From JAQVEM01 sp964601205 (GTDB lineage Bacteria; Actinomycetota; Humimicrobiia; Humimicrobiales; Humimicrobiaceae), in NCBI GenBank assembly GCA_964601205.1, contig CAZRML010000019.1:1-64000 (forward strand): 64,000 nucleotides of DNA. Reading direction: 5' to 3'. The notes beneath the pieces are model-generated. The model searched no databases, was not told the origin of the DNA, and saw only the letters and a list, made by a program, of their open reading frames with translations. A program made the position numbers and the translations under genes. Below, one piece after another: positions 17,252-27,138 of this stretch. Numbering within the stretch: the stretch's first letter is position 1; each line of letters opens with the position of its first letter.

Positions 17252-19387
17252 ATGGGAGTTTCAATTGACAGAATATCGGTAAAAGACCTCGGGCCAATAG
17301 ATAACTTCAGCGCTGATTTCAGTATATTTAACCTTATATACAGCAAAAATGAGAGGGGAAAGACTTTCTTTACCGAATTCATAATACGCTCCCTGTTCAG
17401 GAATATAAGCCGCTGGAGTTACATAAGGACCGGAGGGAAAGGAAAGGTAACCGTAAGGGGCCTGGATGATAAAAAATCAATTGACTTTACACCTTCTTCT
17501 CCTGAAAAGCTTGAAGATTACTGGGAAAAAAGCGAGAAGGGACTTCCTCTGTCCATGCCAAAGCTTCTTGTAGTAAGAGGAGGAGAAGCCGGTATAGAAG
17601 ACGGGATGGGGGTAAGCAAATTCCTTATTAAAGAAGTGTTATCAGGAATAAATATACTTGATAAAATTGATAGCGACACAAACATTTCTAAAACCATAAA
17701 ATCGGCAGAAATTGATAACAGCCATATCATAATAAACAATGTGGGTGAAGGTAAAACATACAATAACATCAAAAAAGACCTGGGTGATATCGAAAATTTA
17801 TTCGAGAAAATAGAATCAGGCTATACCCGCGGAATATTAAAAACATTTAAACTAAAAGAAAAAAACCTCCAGGATAAACTTTCCGTACTTGGCCTGGCCA
17901 AAAGGCGACTTGCATATTCAATTTCAGAAAAAATTAAAAAATTAAATGTAAAATTATCCAGGGTCCCTGAAAACGAATTAAATAATATAGAAAAAGAAAT
18001 TTCAATATATAGAAATAATAAATTATATTTAAACCAGTTGAAAGAAGATTACAAAGAGTCATCTGGTAAGAGTAAGGATTTTAACTGGCTTGAAAGCGCA
18101 CTATCCCAGTATAAAGACTTATTATCAAAAATCACAAACAAACCGGGCAAATTTCTACCTTCCCTTTGCGGTCTTTTTGCAGCAGCCGGGATAACTTTTT
18201 CTGCGATAATAATCTTCCTGTACCAGAAAATCTCTGCTTCTATGCTGCCTTTATATCTTGCAATCATATTCCTCTGCTTTCTGGGCTTATTTATATCTTC
18301 GCTTCTATATTTTAGAAAACTAAATAGTTATTTAAATAAAGCGGGACAGAATGAGGAGTTAGATAAAATCAGGGAAGAATTTAAAAAAAGGACAGGAGAA
18401 ATCCTTACGGACATATCACTTCTTGAATCAAATTTAAATGAGCAGAGAGAATATAGAAGCAGAATGATTGCAATAGAAAAGCAGATTAATCCTCTTAGAG
18501 ATGGAATGGATAAGAACCATTTTCTTATTAATCAGGAAATAAAAAAACTCTGGCAGAAAGATATAACCGAAGAAGACTGGGATAACATTATTAATGAGCT
18601 AAAGCAGATTAATCTTAATATAAGGAACCAGATTGAAAGCGAGAAAGAAGGATTAATTAAACTCAATATATCTGAAGAAGACTATGTTTACGAGGATGTA
18701 GACATCACATACAGCCGGGAAAAATATGAAAAAACGCAAAAAGAGCTCAAGCTTGTCCAGCAACAAATAAAAGAACAGGAAGATAGCATGCAAAACCTGA
18801 AGCAAAAAATCTGCAATAAAACCAGTGACGAGTTGACCATCAGCTGGGAAGAATTAATAGATAATTTACAGAAGGAAAAAGAGAGGGTTATAAATGAACT
18901 TAAAGATAGCTCGGCCACTATCATAGCAGGCTCTATAATTCATAAAGTTATTTCCAGGTTACGCAAAGAAGAAGATGAAAAAATAAAGGAAGGGTTGCAG
19001 TCAGAAACGGTTACTGTCCCCTTAAAAGATATAACCAGAAGATACAATGCTATTTATCTTGATAACGACGACCTTGTTGTTTCAGACCCCTATGATAATT
19101 TTAATATTAAAGACCTGAGCACCGGAGCAATAGAGCAGGTAATGCTTGCATTAAGAATTGGCTTTACTTCGAAATTATTAAAGAAAGATTCAATATTCTT
19201 AATACTTGACGATGCATTCCAGCATTCGGACTGGGAAAAACGTGAAATTATAATAGGTAAACTTGCAGAAATTGCAGAAAAAGGCTGGCAGATAATTTAT
19301 TTAACCATGGATAATCACATTAAAGGTTTATTTGACAGAGCCGGGGAAAAATTTGAAAAGGGCGGGTATAAAAGATTCGAGTTATAA
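17252..19387 (+). CDS. SbcC/YhaN-like coiled-coil ATPase
   Basis: 711 residues. The N-terminal ATPase half has a variant P-loop, YSKNERGKTFF near 30-40 (NExGKS/T pattern of YhaN/SbcC rather than GxxGxGKS). Long coiled coils (about 160-300 and 370-590) flank two hydrophobic segments near residues 297-355, as in YhaN-type proteins, so the middle may sit in the membrane. The C-terminal half has the signature LSTGAIEQVMLALRIGF and Walker B FLILDDAFQHSD. It is shorter than typical SbcC or YhaN (900-1000). It follows the SbcD-like gene and ends 5 bp before the convergent rnfB stop. It most likely forms an ATP-driven nuclease complex with its neighbour. Confidence 0.85.
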   Translation: MGVSIDRISVKDLGPIDNFSADFSIFNLIYSKNERGKTFFTEFIIRSLFRNISRWSYIRTGGKGKVTVRGLDDKKSIDFTPSSPEKLEDYWEKSEKGLPLSMPKLLVVRGGEAGIEDGMGVSKFLIKEVLSGINILDKIDSDTNISKTIKSAEIDNSHIIINNVGEGKTYNNIKKDLGDIENLFEKIESGYTRGILKTFKLKEKNLQDKLSVLGLAKRRLAYSISEKIKKLNVKLSRVPENELNNIEKEISIYRNNKLYLNQLKEDYKESSGKSKDFNWLESALSQYKDLLSKITNKPGKFLPSLCGLFAAAGITFSAIIIFLYQKISASMLPLYLAIIFLCFLGLFISSLLYFRKLNSYLNKAGQNEELDKIREEFKKRTGEILTDISLLESNLNEQREYRSRMIAIEKQINPLRDGMDKNHFLINQEIKKLWQKDITEEDWDNIINELKQINLNIRNQIESEKEGLIKLNISEEDYVYEDVDITYSREKYEKTQKELKLVQQQIKEQEDSMQNLKQKICNKTSDELTISWEELIDNLQKEKERVINELKDSSATIIAGSIIHKVISRLRKEEDEKIKEGLQSETVTVPLKDITRRYNAIYLDNDDLVVSDPYDNFNIKDLSTGAIEQVMLALRIGFTSKLLKKDSIFLILDDAFQHSDWEKREIIIGKLAEIAEKGWQIIYLTMDNHIKGLFDRAGEKFEKGGYKRFEL

Positions 19388-19392
19388 TATTT

Positions 19393-20277
19393 TTATTCTT
19401 TCTTAAGAGTGGCCGGTTTTCTTTCATCCCCGGGAGCATTTTTTTCCAGTTTTGATTTTATATTGAACATCTCCAGCAGGGTGTTGGTCGGACATGCCTT
19501 AACACATTCCCCGCAGAGAGTACACTTTTCTAAATCAAATTCAGGTATAGCTCTTTCTTCATTCCAGATTATGGCGTCATAATCACAGGCTTTAAAACAT
19601 TTTTTGCAGTGTATGCAGCCTCTATCACATCTTTCCCTGCCGGGTATATTTCTAATGGGTTGATAGTTGCATAGATAAACTATTTTTGAATCCGCAGGTA
19701 CGAGTTCTATTACATTCACAGGGCATACTCCCACGCAAATACCACAGCCTGTGCACTTGTCCGGGTTCACTACCGCTACATTCATTTTTCTATCAATGGA
19801 TATAGCATTAAAGGGACAGGCCTCAACACAATCACCCAGGCCAAGGCAAGCGTAAGGACACTTCTTAAACCCGCCTATAAGCCCTGATGCAGCCTTGCAG
19901 GTTTTAATTCCTGTATAATTACCAATTAATTCTGAATTACCGTAACAGCGCACCACTGCCTTTTTTTTAACTGCCGAAGAATCCAATTTCATATCCAGTA
20001 CTTTTTCCAGACCTTCAAGCATGGCAGGATCCTGTAATGCTACCGCACAGGGGCTGGTGGTAAAAATATTCTTATCTTCAGCCAGTGCCTGCGCATAAGC
20101 AAAGCACCCGGGATACCCGCATGCACCACAGTTTGCTCCCGGCAAATACTTTGATATTTCCTCGGCTCTTTTGAGCGAACCGGGCTCTTCTGGTAAAAAT
20201 CTATTTACTATAAAAATCAGAATCCCGCATATAATACCTATAGAGCTCAAAATTAGAATAATTAAACTTACATTCAT
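19393..20277 (-). CDS. rnfB: Rnf complex subunit B (ferredoxin-type electron transfer)
   Basis: 294 residues. One N-terminal membrane anchor (about 4-24) is followed by the Rnf-type 4Fe-4S domain GANCGACGYPGCFAYA with a later Cys. Several ferredoxin CxxCxxCxxxCP clusters follow, including CTGCGICVGVCP, CIHCKKC...C and CTLCGECVKACP. RnfB receives electrons from reduced ferredoxin at the cytosolic face. It is the last gene of the rnfC-D-G-E-A-B order, 66 bp after rnfA, and ends convergent with the YhaN-like gene. The tail is Lys-rich. Confidence 0.96.
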   Translation of the reverse strand: MNVSLIILILSSIGIICGILIFIVNRFLPEEPGSLKRAEEISKYLPGANCGACGYPGCFAYAQALAEDKNIFTTSPCAVALQDPAMLEGLEKVLDMKLDSSAVKKKAVVRCYGNSELIGNYTGIKTCKAASGLIGGFKKCPYACLGLGDCVEACPFNAISIDRKMNVAVVNPDKCTGCGICVGVCPVNVIELVPADSKIVYLCNYQPIRNIPGRERCDRGCIHCKKCFKACDYDAIIWNEERAIPEFDLEKCTLCGECVKACPTNTLLEMFNIKSKLEKNAPGDERKPATLKKE

Positions 20278-20343
20278 AATTTATTTAATAAATAATCCAA
20301 AAACATTTAATAATTAATATAAAACTTTTTTTACCATTTTTAT

Positions 20344-20919
20344 TTATACCAGACCGCTAAATCCTGAAAATGCCAGTGCCAGAAGCGCTGCAGTTAAAAA
20401 TGCTACCGGCAAACCCTTCATGGATTTTGGCGTATCAGAAAGATCAAGCTTCTCCCTTATTCCGGACATAATAATAAGCACAAGAGTAAAACCAACACCT
20501 GCTCCCAGGGCATTCACAACGCTTTCTAAAATTGAATATCCTTCCGTTGAATTTATAAGTGTTATGCCAAGAACAGCACAATTTGTTGTAATAAGGGGTA
20601 AATATATCCCCAGCGCATTGTACAGTATTATATTAGTCCGCCTGATTATCAGCTCCACTATCTGCACCAGTGAAGCTATAACAAGTATATATATGACAAT
20701 GTTCATAAATTCCACTTCATAGGGCACCAGGATATATTTATAAATAACTGCAGTTGAGACTGATGCGATTAGCATTACCAGTGTTACCGCTATCCCCATG
20801 CTGAAGGCATTTGATAATTTTTTTGACACACCAAAAAAAGGACAAAGCCCCAGGAATTTAGCCAGAACCATGTTATTTACCAGAACCATAGCTATAAATA
20901 TGGTTAAAAGATTATTCAC
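20344..20919 (-). CDS. rnfA: Rnf complex membrane subunit A
   Basis: 191 residues with about six transmembrane segments. It starts NNLLTIFIAMVLVNNMVLAKFLGLCPFFGVSKK, the conserved opening of RnfA/NqrE, and has LPLITTNCAVLG. RnfA and RnfE form a symmetric pair holding a membrane 2Fe-2S cluster through the paired Cys motifs (LGLCP and TNCAVLG). The start overlaps the rnfE stop by 8 bp, suggesting translational coupling. Confidence 0.96.
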   Translation of the reverse strand: MNNLLTIFIAMVLVNNMVLAKFLGLCPFFGVSKKLSNAFSMGIAVTLVMLIASVSTAVIYKYILVPYEVEFMNIVIYILVIASLVQIVELIIRRTNIILYNALGIYLPLITTNCAVLGITLINSTEGYSILESVVNALGAGVGFTLVLIIMSGIREKLDLSDTPKSMKGLPVAFLTAALLALAFSGFSGLV

Positions 20920-21571
20920 TCTTTATCACCCCCAGCAACCTTAATAATGCCAGTATAATTCCTATTACCAGGAAAGCTCCCGGCGGAGAAACAAAAATAC
21001 TTAGCGGATATGAAGATAAACCCGGAAGTTTGAATAGCTCTTTTCCAAACACCACAAGCCCTCCGGTACCCAGAATTTCCCTTATAAAAGAAATTATTAT
21101 AAGAGCAGTAGTAAAACCCAGTCCAATACCCAGTCCATCAGCAATAGAAAGAAGCACCGGGTTTTTGGAAGCAAACGCCTCCGCTCTTCCCAGGATAATG
21201 CAATTCACTACAATAAGAGGTAAGTAAATTCCCAGCGATTCATAAAGTGGCGGCAAGTATGCCTCAAACACCAGGCTTAGAATAGTTACAAAGGTGGCAA
21301 TTACAACTATAAACACCGGAATTCTTACCAGAGGGGGTGTCGCTTTCCTTATAACGGAAATTATAATATTTGAACAGAGAAGAACAAATATCACACCCGC
21401 GCTCATTCCGATAGCGTTGGTTAAAGAATTGGTTATTGCCAGAGTAGGACAGAGGCCGAGAGCAAGCACAAAAACGGGATTCGACAGAATAACCCCTTTA
21501 ATTAGCTCTTTCCAGAATCCTCTGGTACTCCCCTCTTTTAACCCTGTTTCATTTTTACTCATATCATTCAT
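20912..21571 (-). CDS. rnfE: Rnf complex membrane subunit E
   Basis: 219 residues, six predicted transmembrane segments. Family motifs are NPVFVLALGLCPTLAI and LPLIVVNCIILGRAEAFAS, mirroring RnfA. The N terminus (about 1-20) is hydrophilic. It partners RnfA in the membrane electron path and ion translocation. It lies 66 bp after rnfG and overlaps rnfA by 8 bp. Confidence 0.96.
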   Translation of the reverse strand: MNDMSKNETGLKEGSTRGFWKELIKGVILSNPVFVLALGLCPTLAITNSLTNAIGMSAGVIFVLLCSNIIISVIRKATPPLVRIPVFIVVIATFVTILSLVFEAYLPPLYESLGIYLPLIVVNCIILGRAEAFASKNPVLLSIADGLGIGLGFTTALIIISFIREILGTGGLVVFGKELFKLPGLSSYPLSIFVSPPGAFLVIGIILALLRLLGVIKSE

Positions 21572-21637
21572 TTCTGCAATCTATACCTTCATACCATTTT
21601 TATTATTAGTATATGATAAATCAATTTACCCATCACA

Positions 21638-22171
21638 TTATCTTTCCAGTTTATCCAGCACCCCGGTCATTCCATCACGGATTGCATCCACAACGGCTGT
21701 CGAGCTTATAGTGGCTCCTGTTATGGCATCAATCTTACCATTTTCCGATTTAAGGCCGATTTCATTTACAGATATACCCTTAAACTGGTCAGTAAAAGAA
21801 TCTTCGGTTATTCTTGCCCCGAGACCCGGGGTTTCAGTCTGTGAAATTATTGATACCCCGCTGATCTTAAAACTGTTATCCAGACCTACCAGAATTTCAA
21901 TTTCTCCACCATATCCGCTGCCGTACGCTGTAAAAGCGTAACCGACTTTTTCTTCACCTTTATATATAATATATATATCATCTTTAGTTTCGTACCCGCT
22001 CATTTCAGGAAAAACGACTTCAAGAACACCTTTTATCTCTTCAGTCTTCCTTATTTCAATTACAGAAGAGGTTAAACTATTAATTGCCATCAGGAGACTT
22101 ACAGAAATTATAACAATTACTGCTAAAAAAATTACCGGATATGCTTTATTTGATAAAAATTTTTTAAGCAT
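21638..22171 (-). CDS. rnfG: Rnf complex flavoprotein subunit G
   Basis: About 177 residues. A single N-terminal transmembrane helix is followed by an FMN-binding domain. DAITGATISST near the C terminus carries the Thr that ApbE flavinylates (S/T-GAT motif). The open frame begins at 22195, but the internal ATG at 22171 (MLKKFLSNKAYP) fits the family start and reduces the overlap with rnfD to 8 bp. The FMN domain sits on the outer face. Confidence 0.94.
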   Translation of the reverse strand: MLKKFLSNKAYPVIFLAVIVIISVSLLMAINSLTSSVIEIRKTEEIKGVLEVVFPEMSGYETKDDIYIIYKGEEKVGYAFTAYGSGYGGEIEILVGLDNSFKISGVSIISQTETPGLGARITEDSFTDQFKGISVNEIGLKSENGKIDAITGATISSTAVVDAIRDGMTGVLDKLER

Positions 22172-23111
22172 TTTTCTTCTTCTTATAAAAACCAAATGGT
22201 TTCACTCTTATATATTTATCAATGAGGGGAGCAAATGCATTCATAATAAGTATGGAAAAAGCAACTCCTTCCGATAAATTGCTAAAATTCCTTATAAGTA
22301 CAGTCAATACTCCCAATCCTATCCCGAATATTATCCTTCCGTTTCTGGTCACAGGTGAAGTTACATAATCGGTAGCCATAAAAAATGCGCCTATCATCAG
22401 CCCTCCGGCCAGCATCTGGAACAATACATCCTTGCCCATTAAAAGAGAACCCAGAGCTACAGTCCCAATATAAAATACCGGTATCCTCCAGTCTATTATC
22501 CGGAATATTAAAAGAATTAATGCCCCTATCAGTATAAGCATTGCCGAGGTTTCACCCAGTGAGCCTCCTGTGTTCCCGAAAAATAAATCTTTATATAAAC
22601 TAATTTTATCAGACTGGTAAGTAAAATTATCAGCAAGCGGAGTGGCTCCTGTTATAGCATCATAATTAAAATAAGTAGGAAGAACCCAGGCGGTCATTTC
22701 TTCTGGGAAGCAAACAGACAGAAATGCTCTTCCAACCAGAGCCGGATTAAATATATTGTATCCCAGACCACCGAAAGCTTCCTTTGCAACAGCAATAGCA
22801 AAAAAAGAACCAATAACAGCCATCCATACAGGAAACCGTGGGGGAAGAGTAAGCGCAAAGAGAAGACCTGTAATCACGGCGCTCCCGTCCATAATAAATC
22901 TTTTTTTTCTGAGTTTTTTTATTATAAATTCAGTAAGTACAGCGGTTATTGTGCCTGCCAGCATTAAATAAATTGCATAGTAGCCAAAAAAATAAATAGC
23001 AGCAGCTGAAGGAAAAAGGAGAGCAATCACCACTATATACATTATCTTACTTGTTGAAAACCCCTTCCAAATATGGGGCGCATGGGATATTAATATTTTA
23101 TTCTCTTCCAC
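22164..23111 (-). CDS. rnfD: Rnf complex flavoprotein subunit D
   Basis: 315 residues with multiple transmembrane segments. It opens with SHAPHIWKG...STSKIM, typical of RnfD/NqrB, and holds the FMN attachment motif DAITGATPL near residue 155. KEAFGGLGYNIFNPALVGRAF is also conserved. It carries covalent FMN and takes part in ion translocation. It is 25 bp after rnfC and overlaps rnfG. Confidence 0.95.
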   Translation of the reverse strand: MEENKILISHAPHIWKGFSTSKIMYIVVIALLFPSAAAIYFFGYYAIYLMLAGTITAVLTEFIIKKLRKKRFIMDGSAVITGLLFALTLPPRFPVWMAVIGSFFAIAVAKEAFGGLGYNIFNPALVGRAFLSVCFPEEMTAWVLPTYFNYDAITGATPLADNFTYQSDKISLYKDLFFGNTGGSLGETSAMLILIGALILLIFRIIDWRIPVFYIGTVALGSLLMGKDVLFQMLAGGLMIGAFFMATDYVTSPVTRNGRIIFGIGLGVLTVLIRNFSNLSEGVAFSILIMNAFAPLIDKYIRVKPFGFYKKKKNA

Positions 23112-23136
23112 TCTGCTCCTATTATTATCTAAAACT

Positions 23137-24492
23137 TTATTTCTTTGCCAGAATACTTTTACAGGTTTTTATATACCCGACAATTGGAATATTGGCAGGA
23201 CAAACATAAGCACAGGCGCCACATTCAATACAGTTATTTATATGATATTCCATACAGCCTTCAAAGTTCCCGCTCTTTGCATTCTTTACATATACCAGAG
23301 GCATAAGGTTCATGGGGCATATATCAACACACCTTCCACAATTTATGCAATTTTGTTCATCCTGAATCCTCCTTTTTTCAACCAGCACGCAATTTGTTCC
23401 CTTGGTAACAGGAAAATCAGTATCTACAATAGAAATACCCATCATAGGTCCGCCGCAGGCCAGAAAATTTACCTCACCTCTGAATCCCCCGCATTTTTCT
23501 ATAAGTGAACCAATAACCGTACCCAGCCTCACTCTTAAGTTTTTAGGATTTATAACTCTCCCGGTTACGGTAACCACTCTCTCTATCAGAGGCTTACCCT
23601 CAATCACGGCATCATATATTGATTTAGCAGTTGCGACATTGCTTACGATAACTCCCACATCCATTGGAAGACCGCCTACAGGAACAGCCCTGCCTGTTAT
23701 GGTTTTAATCAGCAATTTTTCTGCACCCATGGGATATTTTGATTTTAGTGAGACTATCTTGAATAGATTACTAAAGCCCATCTCTATTATAAGTTTTTCC
23801 AGATGTTCAATTGCATCTTTTTTGTTATCCTCTATACCTATATAAATATCCCGGGCCAAAAGTAATTTATTAATAATATAGAGGCCCATCAGAATTTCAT
23901 AGCCGTTTTCAAGCATGATTCTGTGGTCGGAGGTTATAAAAGGCTCACACTCACAGCCGTTTAATATAAGTGTGTCAATTTTTTTATCCGGAGGCGGATT
24001 CAATTTTACATGGGTCGGAAATGTCGCTCCTCCCATTCCAACAATACCCGCTTCCCTGATTTTTCCCAGTATATCTTCCCTACCAATGCTATCTATTATA
24101 CTCTTTAATCTACTAAAATCTTCTGTCTTCTTAATATCAAAAAGCTTATTAAATTCAATCCACGAATCTTCCCCATCCGATTTTATTAATGCGGCTTTTA
24201 TTACACCACTTGTTACCGGATTTACCATATTCATTATTTTAGATACCTTACCCGAAATTGAAGAATGTACGGGAGAAGAGACATAGCTTTTAGAATCAGC
24301 TATTTTCTGACCTGTTTTTACCATATCTCCCCTTTCTACCACAAATTCAGGAATGGCACCGATACTCTGCTGAACAGTTATAACCACTTCTTCCGGGGGC
24401 GGCAAAACTTCTATTGATTTTTCAGCAGTAGTCTTATTCTCAGGCAGAGATAAGCCTTTAAATGCACTTTTTTTTCTTAGAACTATACTCAT
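23137..24492 (-). CDS. rnfC: Rnf complex NADH-interacting subunit C
   Basis: 451 residues, standard length. The N-terminal part has a barrel-sandwich domain. The middle is the NuoF-like NADH/FMN fold (GIVGMGGATFPTHVKL, LNGCECEPFITSDHR). The C terminus has two 4Fe-4S clusters, CINCGRCVDICP and CIECGACAYVCP. RnfC exchanges electrons with NAD(H). It is the first rnf gene, 36 bp after apbE. Confidence 0.96.
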   Translation of the reverse strand: MSIVLRKKSAFKGLSLPENKTTAEKSIEVLPPPEEVVITVQQSIGAIPEFVVERGDMVKTGQKIADSKSYVSSPVHSSISGKVSKIMNMVNPVTSGVIKAALIKSDGEDSWIEFNKLFDIKKTEDFSRLKSIIDSIGREDILGKIREAGIVGMGGATFPTHVKLNPPPDKKIDTLILNGCECEPFITSDHRIMLENGYEILMGLYIINKLLLARDIYIGIEDNKKDAIEHLEKLIIEMGFSNLFKIVSLKSKYPMGAEKLLIKTITGRAVPVGGLPMDVGVIVSNVATAKSIYDAVIEGKPLIERVVTVTGRVINPKNLRVRLGTVIGSLIEKCGGFRGEVNFLACGGPMMGISIVDTDFPVTKGTNCVLVEKRRIQDEQNCINCGRCVDICPMNLMPLVYVKNAKSGNFEGCMEYHINNCIECGACAYVCPANIPIVGYIKTCKSILAKK

Positions 24493-24528
24493 TTAACAAT
24501 TTTAAAAAGTAAAAGAATACAGGTAATT

Positions 24529-25575
24529 TTACTCAATATATTCCAAAAGTCCAGAAGATTCGTGAATTTTCCCCTCTGAATCCATGATAAATGCTTCAAC
24601 ATTATCAATTGATTCAATTAGCTTTAAGCCATCCTCCGGACCCATCACAAAGATAGAAGTGGCCAGAATATCAGCCCCTGTACAGCTGTCGGATATTATT
24701 GTTACACTCCTGCAAACCCCTGCTGAATAACCTGTTCTTGGATCCATTATATGGTGCACTTTTTTTTCAGTATCGTAGTAACGGTGATAGCCACCGGAAG
24801 TAGTTACCGCCCTGTCAACCACAGAAAATACAGAAAGAAGATTATTATCAGAATTATTATCATCTTCCCCTGCATCGGGGCTTTCAAGTTCTACCACCCA
24901 TTTCTCTTCGCCCGGTTTGACCCCCATTGCATAGATGTCTCCTCCAGCATTAACCAGACAGCTATTAATGCCGAACTCCTTTATTTTCTTTATGGCTTCA
25001 TCAACAGCATACCCTTTGGCAATACCTCCAAGTGTGACAGCCATCCCTTCTACGCTGAATTCTATTTTCTTATCCCCTACATTAATTTTGTCTGAACCGG
25101 TAACCTCAAGTGTTTCGGATATTTTTTGCGCCTGCACTTCTTCACTCTCTTCCCACAGACCACCGCTCCACAAATCAAGCAGTGGCTGAACGGTTATATC
25201 AAAACAGCCTCCGGTCAGAGTATAATAATCAATAGATGTATTTATAAGTTCCAGAAATTCTGATGAAGGATTTTCAATATAACCATTTTCATTTAAAAAT
25301 GAAGCTTCGCTTTCAGGGTCGTAGATTGATGCTATATCTTCAATTTCCTCTATTCTTTCAAACGCCGCATTTATTGCTCTGTCTCCTGTTTCCTTATCTG
25401 AATATACAATTATACTTACATATGTCCCCATCATTTCTCTGGTTTCTTCTATTCTATCTATGGTTTTAAACCTGCAGGAGACAAGGGACAGAAGTAAAAA
25501 TGTGATTATAAAAAAGGTGCTTATTACACTAATTACTCCTGCACTTACTCCTGCTTTTTTTAGGAAAAACTGCAT
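24529..25575 (-). CDS. apbE: FAD:protein FMN transferase (ApbE), lipoprotein
   Basis: 348 residues. The signal peptide ends LVSC, so it is a predicted lipoprotein (Cys34). ApbE motifs: MMGTYVSIIVYS near the start, GGIAKGYAVDEAIK, LVNAGGDIYAMG, HHIMDPRTGYSA and the metal-binding SCTGADILATSIFVMG. It transfers FMN from FAD to the Thr of RnfG and RnfD outside the membrane. It stands directly upstream of rnfC in the same operon. Confidence 0.95.
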   Translation of the reverse strand: MQFFLKKAGVSAGVISVISTFFIITFLLLSLVSCRFKTIDRIEETREMMGTYVSIIVYSDKETGDRAINAAFERIEEIEDIASIYDPESEASFLNENGYIENPSSEFLELINTSIDYYTLTGGCFDITVQPLLDLWSGGLWEESEEVQAQKISETLEVTGSDKINVGDKKIEFSVEGMAVTLGGIAKGYAVDEAIKKIKEFGINSCLVNAGGDIYAMGVKPGEEKWVVELESPDAGEDDNNSDNNLLSVFSVVDRAVTTSGGYHRYYDTEKKVHHIMDPRTGYSAGVCRSVTIISDSCTGADILATSIFVMGPEDGLKLIESIDNVEAFIMDSEGKIHESSGLLEYIE

Positions 25576-25656
25576 ATAATACTCCTTCTATTTTAATAAA
25601 ATGATAATTCCAGCCTTAATAACAATCTGAAACTTTTTATTTTTACAATCAGGCAA

Positions 25657-27018
25657 TTACAATTTATCCTGGGCTCTCCTGAGTTTTAATACCAGCGAAT
25701 CTTCAACTAATTTCACGTCACTATATTTTATTGGCTCATCTTTCTCAATATTTTTCTTTAAAACACATCCCTCGGACAGACCAATAGGCAGCAGATTTTC
25801 TTTTTTTGCCTTTTTATACTCATCAATAAGTCCGTAAACCGTATATTTCCCTATCCCGTCAATTATATCCCCGGCCCTGAGGTCTTTTTTAGCTACGGTT
25901 ATAACTTCCGAAACCATGCCAGATTCGGGAGTTATGGTAGGCTCACCATAAAAATAAGCCAGTGCTATAGATAGAGGAGTCTCAATACTTGTCAGATGAT
26001 ATGGCCTGTATAAAAGATAATATGGTCCCTCCCCCAGCATAAGATATTTAAGGTCAGCCCTTACCATTTTATTTCTGGCTGAATAAACAAGAAAAACGCC
26101 GGGAGCAAGATCTCCAACTACAAAATCTACTACTCCTTTCCTGGATAGGATTCCGCCATCCCTTTTTAATTTAAATACCCCGGTTAAATCTTTTATATTG
26201 GCCGAGGGGCCATGCATTCCCCTGCAGTCCGGCACAAGTCCTGTTGAATTTGAAAGACAGGCCATTTCTATCATTGATTTTGTTCCATCCACAAACGAGG
26301 TCATCATAGTGGAGCTCGAGCCCTTGCTTTCTGCATAATCCTTAAGAACGGACGGATTTGCATAACGGTCCAGGGGATTGTTCTTTCCTTTTCCGGCCGC
26401 AACCACTTCAAGACCAAGCGCATATGCAAAATTATATAATTCCTTCAGGGCTGCCGGTTCATCCCCTGCCGAAACTGTATATACCACACCACTGTCCTCT
26501 GCCATCCTTTTTAATATCGGGCCGATGATGACATCTGTTTCCACATTAAGGGTTACTACATGTTTCCCGGAAACAATGGCTTTTGATGCTATAAATGCAC
26601 CCGCTTCAGGATTGCCTGTAGCATCTATAACTATGTCTGTATTATCTAAAGCAAATAATATTGAAAGGTCATCTGCCACAATTAATTTATTTTCTCCTGC
26701 AAACCGGTTTAACCTTCCCCTTACTTTTTTATTCAGACCGGTATCTCTTATATTTATTTTATTTATATCGCTGTTATCTAAATCTATATCACGCTTATTT
26801 TCAACAACTACAATTTCATTATCATTTATTTCCAGTTCTTTTAAAATGCCTATAATCCTCCCGGCATTCCTGTTTGCCACTGCAATAACCTGTATGCCAT
26901 CCAGTTCTCTCAGGTGAGATATCAGACTTTTCCCCATCTGCCCCACACCGGCTATAACAATTTTTATAGTCTTTCCATTTCTGTAAAGGTCTTTTAATTT
27001 TTTACCAAGGTCAAGCAT
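25657..27018 (-). CDS. NAD(P)-binding oxidoreductase with C-terminal SAF domain (COG4091-type, homoserine-dehydrogenase-like)
   Basis: 453 residues. A Rossmann fold begins at about 18 (IKIVIAGVGQMGKSLISHL). A central catalytic part includes GPSANIKDL and YRPYHLTSIETPLSIALAY. The C-terminal SAF domain (about 370-435: VAKKDLRAGDIIDGIGKYTVYG) resembles antifreeze/FlgA-type domains. Such proteins are annotated as predicted homoserine dehydrogenases and occur in sugar- or branched-polyol-degradation loci. The substrate is unknown here. It precedes apbE by 81 bp on the same strand; co-transcription with rnf is possible but not shown. Confidence 0.8.
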   Translation of the reverse strand: MLDLGKKLKDLYRNGKTIKIVIAGVGQMGKSLISHLRELDGIQVIAVANRNAGRIIGILKELEINDNEIVVVENKRDIDLDNSDINKINIRDTGLNKKVRGRLNRFAGENKLIVADDLSILFALDNTDIVIDATGNPEAGAFIASKAIVSGKHVVTLNVETDVIIGPILKRMAEDSGVVYTVSAGDEPAALKELYNFAYALGLEVVAAGKGKNNPLDRYANPSVLKDYAESKGSSSTMMTSFVDGTKSMIEMACLSNSTGLVPDCRGMHGPSANIKDLTGVFKLKRDGGILSRKGVVDFVVGDLAPGVFLVYSARNKMVRADLKYLMLGEGPYYLLYRPYHLTSIETPLSIALAYFYGEPTITPESGMVSEVITVAKKDLRAGDIIDGIGKYTVYGLIDEYKKAKKENLLPIGLSEGCVLKKNIEKDEPIKYSDVKLVEDSLVLKLRRAQDKL

Positions 27019-27138
27019 TTAAATATTATTTGATATATTAATTCAAAAAATTTTAGAGCATATAAAAAATTTAGTATATTATAACCATTTTTAATCTTAA
27101 ACTTTTAAAGCAGGCAATCTTTTAAACCCAATCACAGC

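Noticed and set aside
21294..21941. 215-codon plus-strand frame across rnfE/rnfG
   Set aside because: Antisense of two confirmed rnf genes; shadow frame.
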